NCBI GenBank assembly: GCA_002825515.1
Contig: PJET01000009.1
Span: 1 to 40,410 of the forward strand
Length of the DNA: 40,410 nt
From: Candidatus Thorarchaeota archaeon MP11T_1
GTDB lineage: Archaea > Asgardarchaeota > Thorarchaeia > Thorarchaeales > Thorarchaeaceae
Direction: 5' to 3'
A program made the position numbers and the translations under genes. Under the pieces are notes generated by a model, which was not told where the DNA came from, searched no databases, and saw nothing but the letters and a program-made list of their open reading frames with translations. Shown piece after piece: positions 1-8,121 of this stretch; within the stretch, counting starts at the first letter, position 1, and every line of letters starts with the position of its first letter.

Positions 1-434
1 CATTTCACCCAGGGTGCCACTTAATTCGCCCATCCAATGTTGCAGGATTTGATGATCCTGAGATACCACGAAAAGTCGACGAGCTAATCGAGCTGACTGG
101 TGCTAAGAGCGTTCCCTGGGATATGAAACTTCGTTGTTGCGGCTCACCTCTTCTCATAGCAAGTGAAGAGGTCGCTACAAAGATCCTACAGGAGAAGATG
201 ATTTCAGCAAATGGTGCTGGTACAAATTGTGTTGTCACTAATTGTCCTGCTTGTCACACTCAGTTCGACATTCAACAATTAGGTCTCAAGGATGATGAAG
301 GCAACTCTTTGGAACTACCTGCGTTGTTTGTCACTCAGGTATTGGGTGTAGCGATGGGAATCAATCTTGAACCTCTTGGTTTAGAACTCAATAGAGTGTC
401 TTTAGATCCAATTAAAGACATTCTTGGCATCTAG
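1..434 (+). CDS. hdrB: CoB-CoM heterodisulfide reductase subunit B (HdrB), C-terminal part
   Basis: The open frame enters from the left edge (first full codon at base 3) and ends at TAG 432-434, so only about the last 143 residues are present. The visible protein has a CCG (cysteine-rich) domain: PGCH near the start, then CCG with its following GSPLL, then NCPACHTQF. In HdrB these cysteines hold the non-cubane [4Fe-4S] clusters that reduce a disulfide such as CoM-S-S-CoB. Outside methanogens the true disulfide substrate is unknown. The gene converges on the hdrA/DUF2096 unit with a 4-base gap; hdrC would be expected upstream, outside the window. HdrB rather than a GlpC or LctE relative is favoured because a large hdrA is adjacent. 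Confidence 0.9.
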   Translation, partial: FHPGCHLIRPSNVAGFDDPEIPRKVDELIELTGAKSVPWDMKLRCCGSPLLIASEEVATKILQEKMISANGAGTNCVVTNCPACHTQFDIQQLGLKDDEGNSLELPALFVTQVLGVAMGINLEPLGLELNRVSLDPIKDILGI

Positions 435-438
435 AAGG

Positions 439-1014
439 TCACTGTTTCAGCTTGCTGTCCCCGTAGAAGAGTTGTCCTAATCTCTTCATGGCATCTCTAA
501 CACATTCTCGCTTGCCGCTGACCTGAAGATGCCGGTCCCCATCCAGAGATATGTTAACCATGCAGTCTTCTGCAATCTCTGACACAATCTCCACTGGGAT
601 GTCTTCTGGGAGTTTGATACGAAAGAATCCCACCTGTTTGTCTCGAGGAATATCTGAGATATGCACCTGTGGTTCTGGTTTGTATTCCTTACTTTCCCCT
701 TTGATTGCTTTATCAAATCGTTCTTCCCAGATGTTTCGGTAGTCCCTGCCCTCTCTCTCCTCAGCCCAAATCATGAGAGTATCTCGAAGTCTCTGGATTT
801 GTATTTCCATCTCCCTTTGAAGTCGATTATCATCATCACATTGGGCACCTGACTTTATTTCACTCTCAAAGGAGCGAAGATATTCTAGACTCATTTTTGA
901 GTTTCTAAGATCTGCATATGTCAAATCAGGGATAAACACATCTCTCTCTTTTAGAGCTCCTAGTAAGTCATTCAGAACAATCCAACCTGCTAAAAGCCCA
1001 TCTAGCGAAACCAA
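439..1014 (-). CDS. DUF2096-like archaeal protein of unknown function
   Basis: A soluble protein of 191 residues with no signal peptide or membrane segment. The N-terminal part (about 1-105) is predicted helical and begins with a leucine-rich segment followed by IPDLTYADLR. The C-terminal part (about 115-191) is a small alpha/beta region containing GFFRIKLPEDIP. This arrangement reminds me of the archaeal DUF2096 family seen in methanogens, but the match is from memory. It starts with TTG preceded by GAGGG eight or nine bases upstream. It lies 4 bases downstream of hdrA and is almost certainly co-transcribed, which suggests a role near the Hdr complex. No catalytic motif is visible. Confidence 0.6.
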   Translation of the reverse strand: MVSLDGLLAGWIVLNDLLGALKERDVFIPDLTYADLRNSKMSLEYLRSFESEIKSGAQCDDDNRLQREMEIQIQRLRDTLMIWAEEREGRDYRNIWEERFDKAIKGESKEYKPEPQVHISDIPRDKQVGFFRIKLPEDIPVEIVSEIAEDCMVNISLDGDRHLQVSGKRECVRDAMKRLGQLFYGDSKLKQ

Positions 1015-1018
1015 GATT

Positions 1019-4000
1019 CTATTCCCTCAGCATTTCCTGTGTTTCATCTAAGATGCTTTTTTCACGCCACCAACGGAGATCCCGTGCACCAGTTGGACAT
1101 ATGGCACAACACGCACCACACCCCTCACAACGCATCTCATCAGTGACACTCTTTTTCACACCGGGTTCGACTTCTATCATGGAAACTGCATCATATGGAC
1201 AGATATCTGAATAGTGACAGAGATCACATCCAACACATAGGTCTTGGTCAACCTCAGCTGTGAGAAGCTCGATCTCTACAGTTCCCAAGTTTAGTGGTAT
1301 GCACGCCTCGCTTGCGGCTCCACGAGCCTGATTGATTGAGTCACCAATGTTCTTAGCATAAGTCACGCCGAGGAAGACACCTGGAACTGTTGTTTCTACA
1401 GGCTTATACTTCATGTGCATCTCTGCCAGAAATCCGTCCTGCCCACGGTTTATGCCCATGACTTTCACAAACTCGTTTACATCATGTGGTGCTTCAAGTC
1501 CCAATGCTAATACAACCATCTCTGACTTTATGCTGAAAGTTTCTTGTGAGAGTGTATCATAAACAGTAACAATAGCTGAATCTCCATCAGGGTCTTTTTC
1601 TACAGTAACTGGTTTCTCACGGTCCCATTTCAGATAGGCAACTCCATTCTGTCTATTGTCGCGCCACATCTCCTCCATTCCTTTTGCAAATGGTCGGATG
1701 TGTTCTTTGTAAGCTGAGAATATCTTAATTTCAGGGAACATCTCCTTCAGTTCATGCTGCATTGCAATAGTCGCAGAGCAACATACTCTTGAGCAGTGCC
1801 TGTTACCCTCACCGGGATTCTGTCTAGAACCAACACAGTGAATGAAAATAGGATTCTTTGGTGGTTTTTTTATCTCTCCGTTCTTCAACCTTCGTTCGAG
1901 CTCGAGTGTTGATATAACCCCTGGCACTTCACCCCATCCAAACTCGCCCTGTTTTGGCTCATAGACATCAGTTCCGACTGTTATCACCATTGAGCCAATT
2001 CGATGGACTGTTCGCTCATTAGTTGTAGTGTTCTCCACAGAGATGTCATAATTGCCATATGATCCATCTCGACCGACCACTTTTGAGTTTAGAAGAACTT
2101 GTACTCGTTTATTCTTCTCAATCTTGGCCACAAGGTCATCCACAATATCTTGTGCTGACTCCATTGCAGGAAAGACATGATAGAGCTCATTCAGTCTACC
2201 ACCCAGACCGTCTGTTTTCTCTACGAGAATCACATCGAACCCTTTACGTGCAATATCAAGTGCAGCAGTCATTCCCGAAACCCCACCACCTACAACCATC
2301 GATACTGGTGTGACCTCGACCTTTTTCAGCGGAACAATCTCATTATTGACAGCTTTTGCCACAGCACTTCTAATCATGTCCTGAGCTTTTTCCTGTCTAA
2401 CCTCAGGGTCCTCATTCACATGAACCAATGCAAGATGTTCTCTGAGACCAATCGGACCCACCAAGTAATAGCCCGAGAGACCTGCAGCTTCAAGAGCACT
2501 TCTAAATGTCGACTCGTGCTGCAGAGGTGAGCAAGATCCTACGACTACACGGTTAAGTTTGTGCTCCTTTATCGCATCAGTCACAAGTTGTTGTCCTGGA
2601 TCACTACACATGAAGATGTAATCAGTTGAATACACGACATTTGGGAGGTCTTTTGCCCACTCGGCAAGACCTGGCGAGCTTATCTCATTACCGATGATAC
2701 CACCACAATGACAGATGAAAACACCAACTCGAGGTTCATCACCAATCTCTGCTGGAGGAATCTCAGGTTGTGGTTTAGGTGTGGGAACTGGTAGAATAGA
2801 ATGAGCTGCCATTGCTGCTCCCTTCCCCTCGTTCACTGAATCTGTTCCATCTCTTGGCCCATGTGCACAACCTGCTACGAAAATCCCCTTTCTGTTAGTT
2901 TCTAGAGCTGAGGCATTGGGATGATTCTCCTTTATCCATCCTGCTTCATCAAGGTCAATCTTGAGAATCTTGGCAAGCTCTGCCGTACCCTCACTTGGTC
3001 TGAAGCTAGCATTGAGTACAACCATTGAAATCTTGTCAAGCTCAATTATCTTTCCAGAATCAGTGTCTTCCATTTTTACGAATAAGTCATGAGTATCAGG
3101 ATTCTCCTGAATCTCGGACACTCTACCTCGAATGAAATTTATACCTCGATTTTTCTGCGAGTCCCAGAGGAATTCTTCTAGGGCTTTCCCTGCAGTCCTC
3201 ATGTCCATGTATGTATATATTATCTCACAGTGGTCTTCTGGATAATGCATCCTCGTTACCTGTGCAAGCTTGAGACCGAATGAACAACAGACTCTGTTGC
3301 AGTGCTCACTATATCCGCTTATGTTCTCTCTTACATCTCTGCTTCCAACACAATTCACAAACAGTATTTTTTCAGGTTCTTTTCCATCAGAAGGTCGGAC
3401 CATATGTGAGTCAGTGGGACCAGTAGGATGGCTTTGGCGGTCATACTCCATGGTCGTTACAACATTCGGGAATATTCCATATCCATATTCACCATAATCC
3501 AAAGGTCTGTACTCTTCAAAACCTGTTGCCACAATGATCGAGCCAACATGAAGCTCATAGATCTTGTCCTCATCATCATACATTATGCAGTCCTGTGGGC
3601 ATACCGAGGCGCAGGTACCACAACCAATACATGAATCCCTGTCGATTGTAGCAATCAGCGGGATCTGCTGTGGGAAATTCATGTAGATGGCTTTACGAAG
3701 AGAGAGACCTTTATCATACTCATTGGGCACCTCGACTGGACAGGATCGAATACATAATTGGCAACCAGTACACTTGTCCTCATTGACATAACGTGCCTTC
3801 TTACGAATTGTGACAGTGAAGTCACCTTCTGTCCCTGTAACTTTCTCAACAGTAGAAAGCGGGTGAATGGTGATGTTTGGATGCTTTCCAACAAATGATG
3901 TTAGTGGTGTCATGACGCAGGCTGAACACTCAAGCGCTGGAAATATCTTGTAAATGGCGACGTAGTTTCCACCGATATTCACAGACCGTTCAATCATGTG

Positions 4001-4123
4001 CGCATGATGACCACCATTTGCAAGCCCAAGTGAAGCATTTATCCCTGCCATTCCGCCTCCAATAACAAGGACATCTGTGGGTTTGATTTTCTGTTCAGAT
4101 TCTTTGGCTGACTCGCTGACCAT
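1019..4123 (-). CDS. hdrA: Tandem HdrA: double FAD/Fe-S subunit of heterodisulfide reductase
   Basis: About 1034 residues, far longer than the roughly 650 of a simple HdrA. Module 1 (about 10-450) has an FAD fold (VLVIGGGMAGI), two inserted ferredoxin motifs (Cys near 118-128 and 165-175) and the CNRVCC cluster motif. Module 2 (from about 465) starts with the HdrA N-terminal motif VFICHCGG, then a second FAD fold (MVVGGGVSGM), a CSRVCC motif and two C-terminal ferredoxin motifs. The first of these has five rather than three residues before its last Cys. HdrA is the flavin-bifurcating subunit passing electrons between ferredoxin and HdrB. I prefer ATG 4123, with GGAG nine bases upstream, over GTG 4201, which has no Shine-Dalgarno site and adds a non-HdrA leader. 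A two-residue-domain fusion rather than an assembly error is supported by unbroken coding. Confidence 0.93.
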   Translation of the reverse strand: MVSESAKESEQKIKPTDVLVIGGGMAGINASLGLANGGHHAHMIERSVNIGGNYVAIYKIFPALECSACVMTPLTSFVGKHPNITIHPLSTVEKVTGTEGDFTVTIRKKARYVNEDKCTGCQLCIRSCPVEVPNEYDKGLSLRKAIYMNFPQQIPLIATIDRDSCIGCGTCASVCPQDCIMYDDEDKIYELHVGSIIVATGFEEYRPLDYGEYGYGIFPNVVTTMEYDRQSHPTGPTDSHMVRPSDGKEPEKILFVNCVGSRDVRENISGYSEHCNRVCCSFGLKLAQVTRMHYPEDHCEIIYTYMDMRTAGKALEEFLWDSQKNRGINFIRGRVSEIQENPDTHDLFVKMEDTDSGKIIELDKISMVVLNASFRPSEGTAELAKILKIDLDEAGWIKENHPNASALETNRKGIFVAGCAHGPRDGTDSVNEGKGAAMAAHSILPVPTPKPQPEIPPAEIGDEPRVGVFICHCGGIIGNEISSPGLAEWAKDLPNVVYSTDYIFMCSDPGQQLVTDAIKEHKLNRVVVGSCSPLQHESTFRSALEAAGLSGYYLVGPIGLREHLALVHVNEDPEVRQEKAQDMIRSAVAKAVNNEIVPLKKVEVTPVSMVVGGGVSGMTAALDIARKGFDVILVEKTDGLGGRLNELYHVFPAMESAQDIVDDLVAKIEKNKRVQVLLNSKVVGRDGSYGNYDISVENTTTNERTVHRIGSMVITVGTDVYEPKQGEFGWGEVPGVISTLELERRLKNGEIKKPPKNPIFIHCVGSRQNPGEGNRHCSRVCCSATIAMQHELKEMFPEIKIFSAYKEHIRPFAKGMEEMWRDNRQNGVAYLKWDREKPVTVEKDPDGDSAIVTVYDTLSQETFSIKSEMVVLALGLEAPHDVNEFVKVMGINRGQDGFLAEMHMKYKPVETTVPGVFLGVTYAKNIGDSINQARGAASEACIPLNLGTVEIELLTAEVDQDLCVGCDLCHYSDICPYDAVSMIEVEPGVKKSVTDEMRCEGCGACCAICPTGARDLRWWREKSILDETQEMLRE

Positions 4124-4218
4124 GGGAACATTCTCCAAGGCACCGTACTGACATCGGCACCATCGTGACGGGCGATATAATCTTTCTGTCAGGGCCTTCA
4201 CAGTGTTAAGTATAAACC

Positions 4219-4247
4219 TTAGAACACGTGTTCTAAGTAAATATAAG
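4219..4247 (-). promoter_or_regulatory. hdrA promoter with 18-bp perfect palindrome
   Basis: On the minus strand a TATA-like box CTTATATTTAC lies at 4247-4237. Immediately downstream, at 4236-4219, is TTAGAACACGTGTTCTAA, a perfect 18-bp palindrome. A transcription start about 25 bases past the box would fall near 4217, so a protein on the palindrome would sit between box and start, a typical place for an archaeal repressor. The binding factor is unknown. Confidence 0.6.
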
Positions 4248-4282
4248 TAGTTAGTGGAACGGACTAAGGTGTGAAAGGATGA

Positions 4283-4306
4283 GGAGAGGGAGTATTAACC
4301 CTCTCC
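4283..4306 (-). terminator. Hairpin after the membrane-protein gene
   Basis: A perfect 8-bp stem (GGAGAGGG at 4283-4290 with CCCTCTCC at 4299-4306) with an 8-base loop starts 4 bases past the stop of the gene at 4310-5407. Only a weak pyrimidine stretch follows on the minus strand. It may terminate or stabilise that transcript. Confidence 0.4.
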
Positions 4307-4309
4307 AGA

Positions 4310-5407
4310 TTACTCCTGCTTCCTAGACTCTTTCACCTTCAGATAGAGATACGCAAACCCTGCAAAGACAATTGCCAGTAGATAGAGTATGATAGGTATC
4401 CAGAGAGGTTCCAATCGCAGGAGGTAAGTCGGATCCCTCAGAACATATCCTCCTAACTCAGGGGGTAGGTATATCCAAACTAGAGCTGCGGAGTACCCAG
4501 CGAAAACTCCCCACTTTATCTCCCTTCTCACATTGAAAGCAAACATGTAGGTGAAGACAAACATGAATGCAAAGCCCGTGGTGAACATAACCCAAATACC
4601 AGTTGCTGCTTGCGAAGCGGTGAATGTTGCTACAATGAATGCATGTATCCCAACAAAGCTCTCCAGTAAAACAATCCATCCCTTGTTGCGATGTACTATT
4701 GTAAAAGCTAGAGAAATTTGTGTGAAAAGTAGGAACATGTAGAAGAACCCAGAAATGAGTTGAGGATCATAGGCCATCGGATGGAACCAAAATGTGTAGA
4801 CTATGGCCCAGGATATGATGTACGGATGATTTCTCCTGAAGAAACCAGAAACACGTGGAGTAATTGGTCTTCCCAGTTTCCTTCCTAGGAAGAAACCACG
4901 GCTTGGATTCTCAATGATCAATAAGAATGAAAGCATCACGATCACAGATCCTTGACTAGTCCAGATGGGTACGTCCTGTGCTAGACCATCAAACCAGATG
5001 TGTGTCTGGACAAGATGCAGAACGATGAAAAACAGGTTGATGATTATTGCTGCCCAATTGTACTTTGAGAGACTGGTTGATGTATTAGAACGTAGATGAT
5101 CCAGATTCTTCTTTGCCCAGTAAATTGCTCCCCATAGAGTGAACTGGTGTGCCAAATAGAAAGTCCATACAATGAACATAGTCATGAATTCACGTGCTGG
5201 CAGTTTCCAATAGTACCACGCTGCTCCCTCCGCGCCTGGGGGATCAGGAAGCAAAGTTCCCAATACTGGATCAAGTAACGGGCCAAGCAACCATATTAGA
5301 AATGTGAAGCCGATGGCAAAAATCAAGCCACCAATCCATACATAGGTTGCTGGATTTCTGTATCTGCTAGTTTCTTGTTCTTTTTCTTGTATTTTGGCCA
5401 AAATCAT
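4310..5407 (-). CDS. Polytopic integral membrane protein, unknown function
   Basis: 365 residues with about nine or ten hydrophobic segments spread from residue 25 to 358, a basic and acidic N-terminus without signal peptidase features, and a charged C-terminus. Several His, Trp and Tyr residues lie in or near membrane segments (for example HLVQTHIWFDG and WFHPMAYDP), which could bind metal or haem, but no known motif is recognised. ATG is preceded by AAGGAGCGG, a strong Shine-Dalgarno site. It is a single gene, divergent from the SCP2-like gene and ending in a hairpin. It could be a transporter or a membrane redox component; I cannot assign a family. Confidence 0.75.
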   Translation of the reverse strand: MILAKIQEKEQETSRYRNPATYVWIGGLIFAIGFTFLIWLLGPLLDPVLGTLLPDPPGAEGAAWYYWKLPAREFMTMFIVWTFYLAHQFTLWGAIYWAKKNLDHLRSNTSTSLSKYNWAAIIINLFFIVLHLVQTHIWFDGLAQDVPIWTSQGSVIVMLSFLLIIENPSRGFFLGRKLGRPITPRVSGFFRRNHPYIISWAIVYTFWFHPMAYDPQLISGFFYMFLLFTQISLAFTIVHRNKGWIVLLESFVGIHAFIVATFTASQAATGIWVMFTTGFAFMFVFTYMFAFNVRREIKWGVFAGYSAALVWIYLPPELGGYVLRDPTYLLRLEPLWIPIILYLLAIVFAGFAYLYLKVKESRKQE

Positions 5408-5515
5408 CCGCTCCTTCAGAATAACTTTCCATTGGTCAATATATAGTTGATAAATCCGATGGTTATTTGCAAAAAATATAACTCGAGCTTTGTAACTCTC
5501 TAAGTAGGTGCAGGC
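5408..5515. promoter_or_regulatory. Divergent promoter region
   Basis: The gap between the membrane-protein gene and the SCP2-like gene has AT-rich TATA candidates for both directions. ACTATATATTG reads leftward near 5437-5450 and AAAAAATATAAC reads rightward near 5471-5482. The rightward one would start transcription near 5503, giving a short leader with GGTG before ATG 5516. No strong dyad is seen. Confidence 0.45.
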
Positions 5516-5848
5516 ATGTCAAAGGAAAAGATACTGGCGACCCTTAACACGCTAGGAGAACGATTTCAGGACCCCAAGATTCAGCGTAGGTTTAAGGAAT
5601 ACAACAAGACGCTTCAATTCATCTTTCCAGATCTTGATGTCAAGATGTTCATGAAAATAGGAGATGCAGAGCTCCTCGAGGTAGCAGAGGGGGAAACTGA
5701 TGCTGAGTTACAGGTAACTATGGATTCCCCAGTGTTCTTTGCAATTATTGAGAAGACAGAGAGTCCAATGGCTGCATATTCCGCTGGGAAGCTCAAGACA
5801 AAAGGTGAAGTGCCAGACCTCCTGAAGCTACAGAAACTACTCCTCTGA
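5516..5848 (+). CDS. SCP2-like sterol/lipid-binding domain protein
   Basis: A complete single-domain protein of 110 residues. It resembles the SCP-2 sterol-transfer fold: an N-terminal helix (about 1-30), a strand pair with LQFIFPDLDVKMFMKIG, then DAELQVTMDSPVFFAIIE and a C-terminal GKLKTKGEVPDLLKL that matches the family's usual ending. Members bind hydrophobic ligands such as lipids or acyl-CoA; the ligand here is unknown. Its last 12 bases overlap the end of the opposing wHTH gene. It has its own promoter and is monocistronic. Confidence 0.8.
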   Translation: MSKEKILATLNTLGERFQDPKIQRRFKEYNKTLQFIFPDLDVKMFMKIGDAELLEVAEGETDAELQVTMDSPVFFAIIEKTESPMAAYSAGKLKTKGEVPDLLKLQKLLL

Positions 5849-6187
5849 ATGTGGGTGCTTGTCCACAACCATCGACACAAGCTCACGCATACGGACCATC
5901 TGAGTCCTTACACGTTCTGCTCCTTCCTTGGTCAAAACAGCGAAAGTTGTAGGTTTGAGATCAACAAATCTCTTTGAAATTCGAATCAAACCCAATTCTT
6001 CCAACTTTCTCAGATGACTTGACAGATTTCCTGATGTGAGTCCAAGTTTCTTCTGAAGAACCGGGAATGTTGCATGTTGAGTAAAATAGAGATATACTAG
6101 AACAGAGAGTCTTGTGGGGACCATGGTTTCACGGTCTTCTTCCATGAGTCCTACCAATGTTGATAGGAGATCCCCATCGAGGCCCAA
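5837..6187 (-). CDS. Winged-helix transcriptional regulator (HTH_34/MarR-like)
   Basis: 116 residues. Residues about 25-90 form a winged helix, with the recognition region in LQKKLGLTSGNLSSHLRKLEELGLI and a wing in KPTTFAVLTKEG. Such small archaeal regulators act as dimers. The start is TTG 6187, two bases after the stop of the upstream membrane-protein gene, with GGG about ten bases upstream, so translation is coupled; an internal ATG at 6145 is less likely because it would trim the conserved-looking GLDGDLL leader. The pairing with a membrane protein suggests a sensor-plus-regulator unit or simple autoregulation. The signal is unknown. Confidence 0.82.
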   Translation of the reverse strand: MGLDGDLLSTLVGLMEEDRETMVPTRLSVLVYLYFTQHATFPVLQKKLGLTSGNLSSHLRKLEELGLIRISKRFVDLKPTTFAVLTKEGAERVRTQMVRMRELVSMVVDKHPHSEE

Positions 6188-6189
6188 CT

Positions 6190-6867
6190 CTATCCCTGCC
6201 CTTTGCTCTCCAGAAGAAGTCGTTCAGCTGTGATGAGCATATAGATTCCCATCACATAGATTCCTCCCATATCAACAACTATCAGTAAGACATAAGCAAG
6301 ATCTAGAAACAGAAACATCGGTATAACGGTGAGGAAAATTGCTAATGAAAAGTAAAGATGTTCTCGTGTGAAGATATCTGCCTCTACACTTTTTCTCCCA
6401 AGAATATAGTTGCTAAGAAAACCAGTGCCCATAATAATTTGCAAAATGGGTACGAAAAAGAAGCCATTGTTAGTTGAAAATGTTATCAGTGCAACAGTCA
6501 CGATAGCAACCGCAAGAATCCCCCAAACTACGAAGGGAGCTTTTTGTTCCTCTTTTGGTTCTGGCTCTTTTGGATATGATTGAGTTAGTGGTAATACTAA
6601 TCTAAAAGTCACTACCCATGAGAAGAATAGACTCATTCCGATAAATCCAAGATTTACAAGTACTGGGTCAATAGGTCCAAGAACATTTTGCAGAGACATA
6701 TAGATTAGGGTAGCAAAAGATATTCCTCCAGCAATGATGAGGTAGACCAATCCAGAAACCCTACGAGCTACTACCTTTGGATATTTATCAATGAGGTCAG
6801 TTAGCAGAAGTAGCTGTTTTGCTTTCTCGACCATATCATCATCTGAAGAATCATTCTCTTGGCTCAA
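6190..6867 (-). CDS. Membrane protein coupled to a wHTH regulator
   Basis: 225 residues with an acidic cytoplasmic-looking N-terminus (about 1-38) and about six hydrophobic segments between 40 and 215, with a charged Pro/Glu/Lys loop (PKEPEPKEEQK) in the middle. No family is recognised. The start is TTG 6867, chosen because GAGGTG lies just upstream. It is the first gene of a two-gene unit with the wHTH regulator, which starts 2 bases after it ends. A role as membrane sensor or as sequestering partner of that regulator is inference from gene order only. Confidence 0.7.
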   Translation of the reverse strand: MSQENDSSDDDMVEKAKQLLLLTDLIDKYPKVVARRVSGLVYLIIAGGISFATLIYMSLQNVLGPIDPVLVNLGFIGMSLFFSWVVTFRLVLPLTQSYPKEPEPKEEQKAPFVVWGILAVAIVTVALITFSTNNGFFFVPILQIIMGTGFLSNYILGRKSVEADIFTREHLYFSLAIFLTVIPMFLFLDLAYVLLIVVDMGGIYVMGIYMLITAERLLLESKGQG

Positions 6868-6930
6868 ACAATCACCTCAGTATTAAACAACAAATTCACT
6901 TTCAATAAACCTCCCTAATAAGGCTACTAG

Positions 6931-6960
6931 AAAAAAGAAGGAGTCCCAAATGGGACTCCT
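6931..6960 (-). terminator. Intrinsic terminator of the ABC-2 exporter operon
   Basis: On the minus strand a perfect 10-bp hairpin (arms 6960-6951 and 6948-6939, 2-base spacer; arm AGGAGTCCCA) begins inside the permease stop codon and is followed by TTCTTTTTT. This looks like a bacterial-style terminator and separates the exporter genes from the downstream membrane-protein/wHTH pair. Confidence 0.8.
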
Positions 6961-8119
6961 AGCGAGAACCAAACTTCTCGAAAAGGATGATTCCTATGAT
7001 GATGAGTAATACACCAACGACGGATACGACTGCAAAGTCAAACCAGATGATAGTTGATGTAACGGACACTCCTCGTAGGAATAGACTTGTCAAGGCATGG
7101 GTTATGTAGTGGCTTGGCATAAACTGGGATAGTACTTCAGTCACCCCACCAAGAGGCATGAATGTTCCAAAGAACATCTGTGGCATGATGAAGACGAAGC
7201 TAATTCCAGTCGCTACATCAGCAGACTTGGACATTGTTGCAGCAATCAGACCAAATCCAACAGCAACAAGGGCGAATGCAAGTGAAATTAGAAATGTAAA
7301 TCCAATTCCTGCTAATCCGGTCGCTGGTCTATACCCGATTGCATATGATGTGCCAAGAACAAGTGCTACCTGGATTACTGCTACAGCCATATTAGACAGA
7401 GTTTGGCCAATCATATAGTCTGAAGATGATACAGGTGTTGTTCTCAACCTCTTCAAGAGACCTTCATCCCGCTCATAGGTCATTGATTGAGCAACTATCA
7501 TAGTGAGGAAAATTGCAGCGAATGCAAAGATTCCAGGAGCCATGAAATCCCACTGGGTGTAGGTGCTTGATGCAACAAGTGCAGGACTTCCAATCTCAAT
7601 TGGCAATCCAATTGCCATTGCCCCAGAACCAAAGATAGTCTTCATCAGAACCTCCTGAACTAGTGGAGGTATCGCAGATACTGCCATGAGAGATCCACTA
7701 TCAACATAGAGACCCAGTGATGTATTAGTCCAAGAGCTTGGGTCATAAGGTGAACTGTAGTACGATACTATGCTATCTCCAAATCCTTCTGGAATGATGA
7801 TGAATGCATCTAGATTTCCCTGGAGCAGTTCCGCCTGTCCAGTCTCGTTGTCACTATAATAGTGAACGATGAAAACATCTGATGCGGTCATATTGTCAAT
7901 AAAGGAGTTACTCCATTGTGTTTGAGTTCCTGTTGTATCGAGGTTTAGAATACCAACATCAAAGCTTGTAGTTCCTCCACTTCCAATTCCACCAAATGCT
8001 ATACCAAAGACGAAGGTCATGATGATTGGAAAGCCTATCAAGAGAAAGAGAACTGCTGGTTCTCTTGTGGTCTTCATAAGATCTTTCTTGGTTAGAGCAA
8101 GTATTCTTCGAATATTCAT
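6959..8119 (-). CDS. ABC-2 type exporter permease
   Basis: 386 residues with the typical ABC-2 layout: one N-terminal membrane segment (about 22-42), a large outside domain (about 43-190) holding several NXS/T sites, then five membrane segments (about 195-380). The region after segment 2 contains YERDEGLLKRLRTTPVS, the conserved cytoplasmic coupling loop of this family. It forms the pore of an exporter with the ATPase that starts upstream and ends 2 bases before it. Substrates of such systems include drugs, lipids and polysaccharides; none is indicated here. Confidence 0.92.
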   Translation of the reverse strand: MNIRRILALTKKDLMKTTREPAVLFLLIGFPIIMTFVFGIAFGGIGSGGTTSFDVGILNLDTTGTQTQWSNSFIDNMTASDVFIVHYYSDNETGQAELLQGNLDAFIIIPEGFGDSIVSYYSSPYDPSSWTNTSLGLYVDSGSLMAVSAIPPLVQEVLMKTIFGSGAMAIGLPIEIGSPALVASSTYTQWDFMAPGIFAFAAIFLTMIVAQSMTYERDEGLLKRLRTTPVSSSDYMIGQTLSNMAVAVIQVALVLGTSYAIGYRPATGLAGIGFTFLISLAFALVAVGFGLIAATMSKSADVATGISFVFIMPQMFFGTFMPLGGVTEVLSQFMPSHYITHALTSLFLRGVSVTSTIIWFDFAVVSVVGVLLIIIGIILFEKFGSR

Positions 8120-8121
8120 CT

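Noticed and set aside
1019..4201. GTG 4201 as start of hdrA.
   Set aside because: No Shine-Dalgarno site and 26 extra residues unlike HdrA; ATG 4123 has GGAG at good distance. It stays possible because the predicted transcription start is near 4217.
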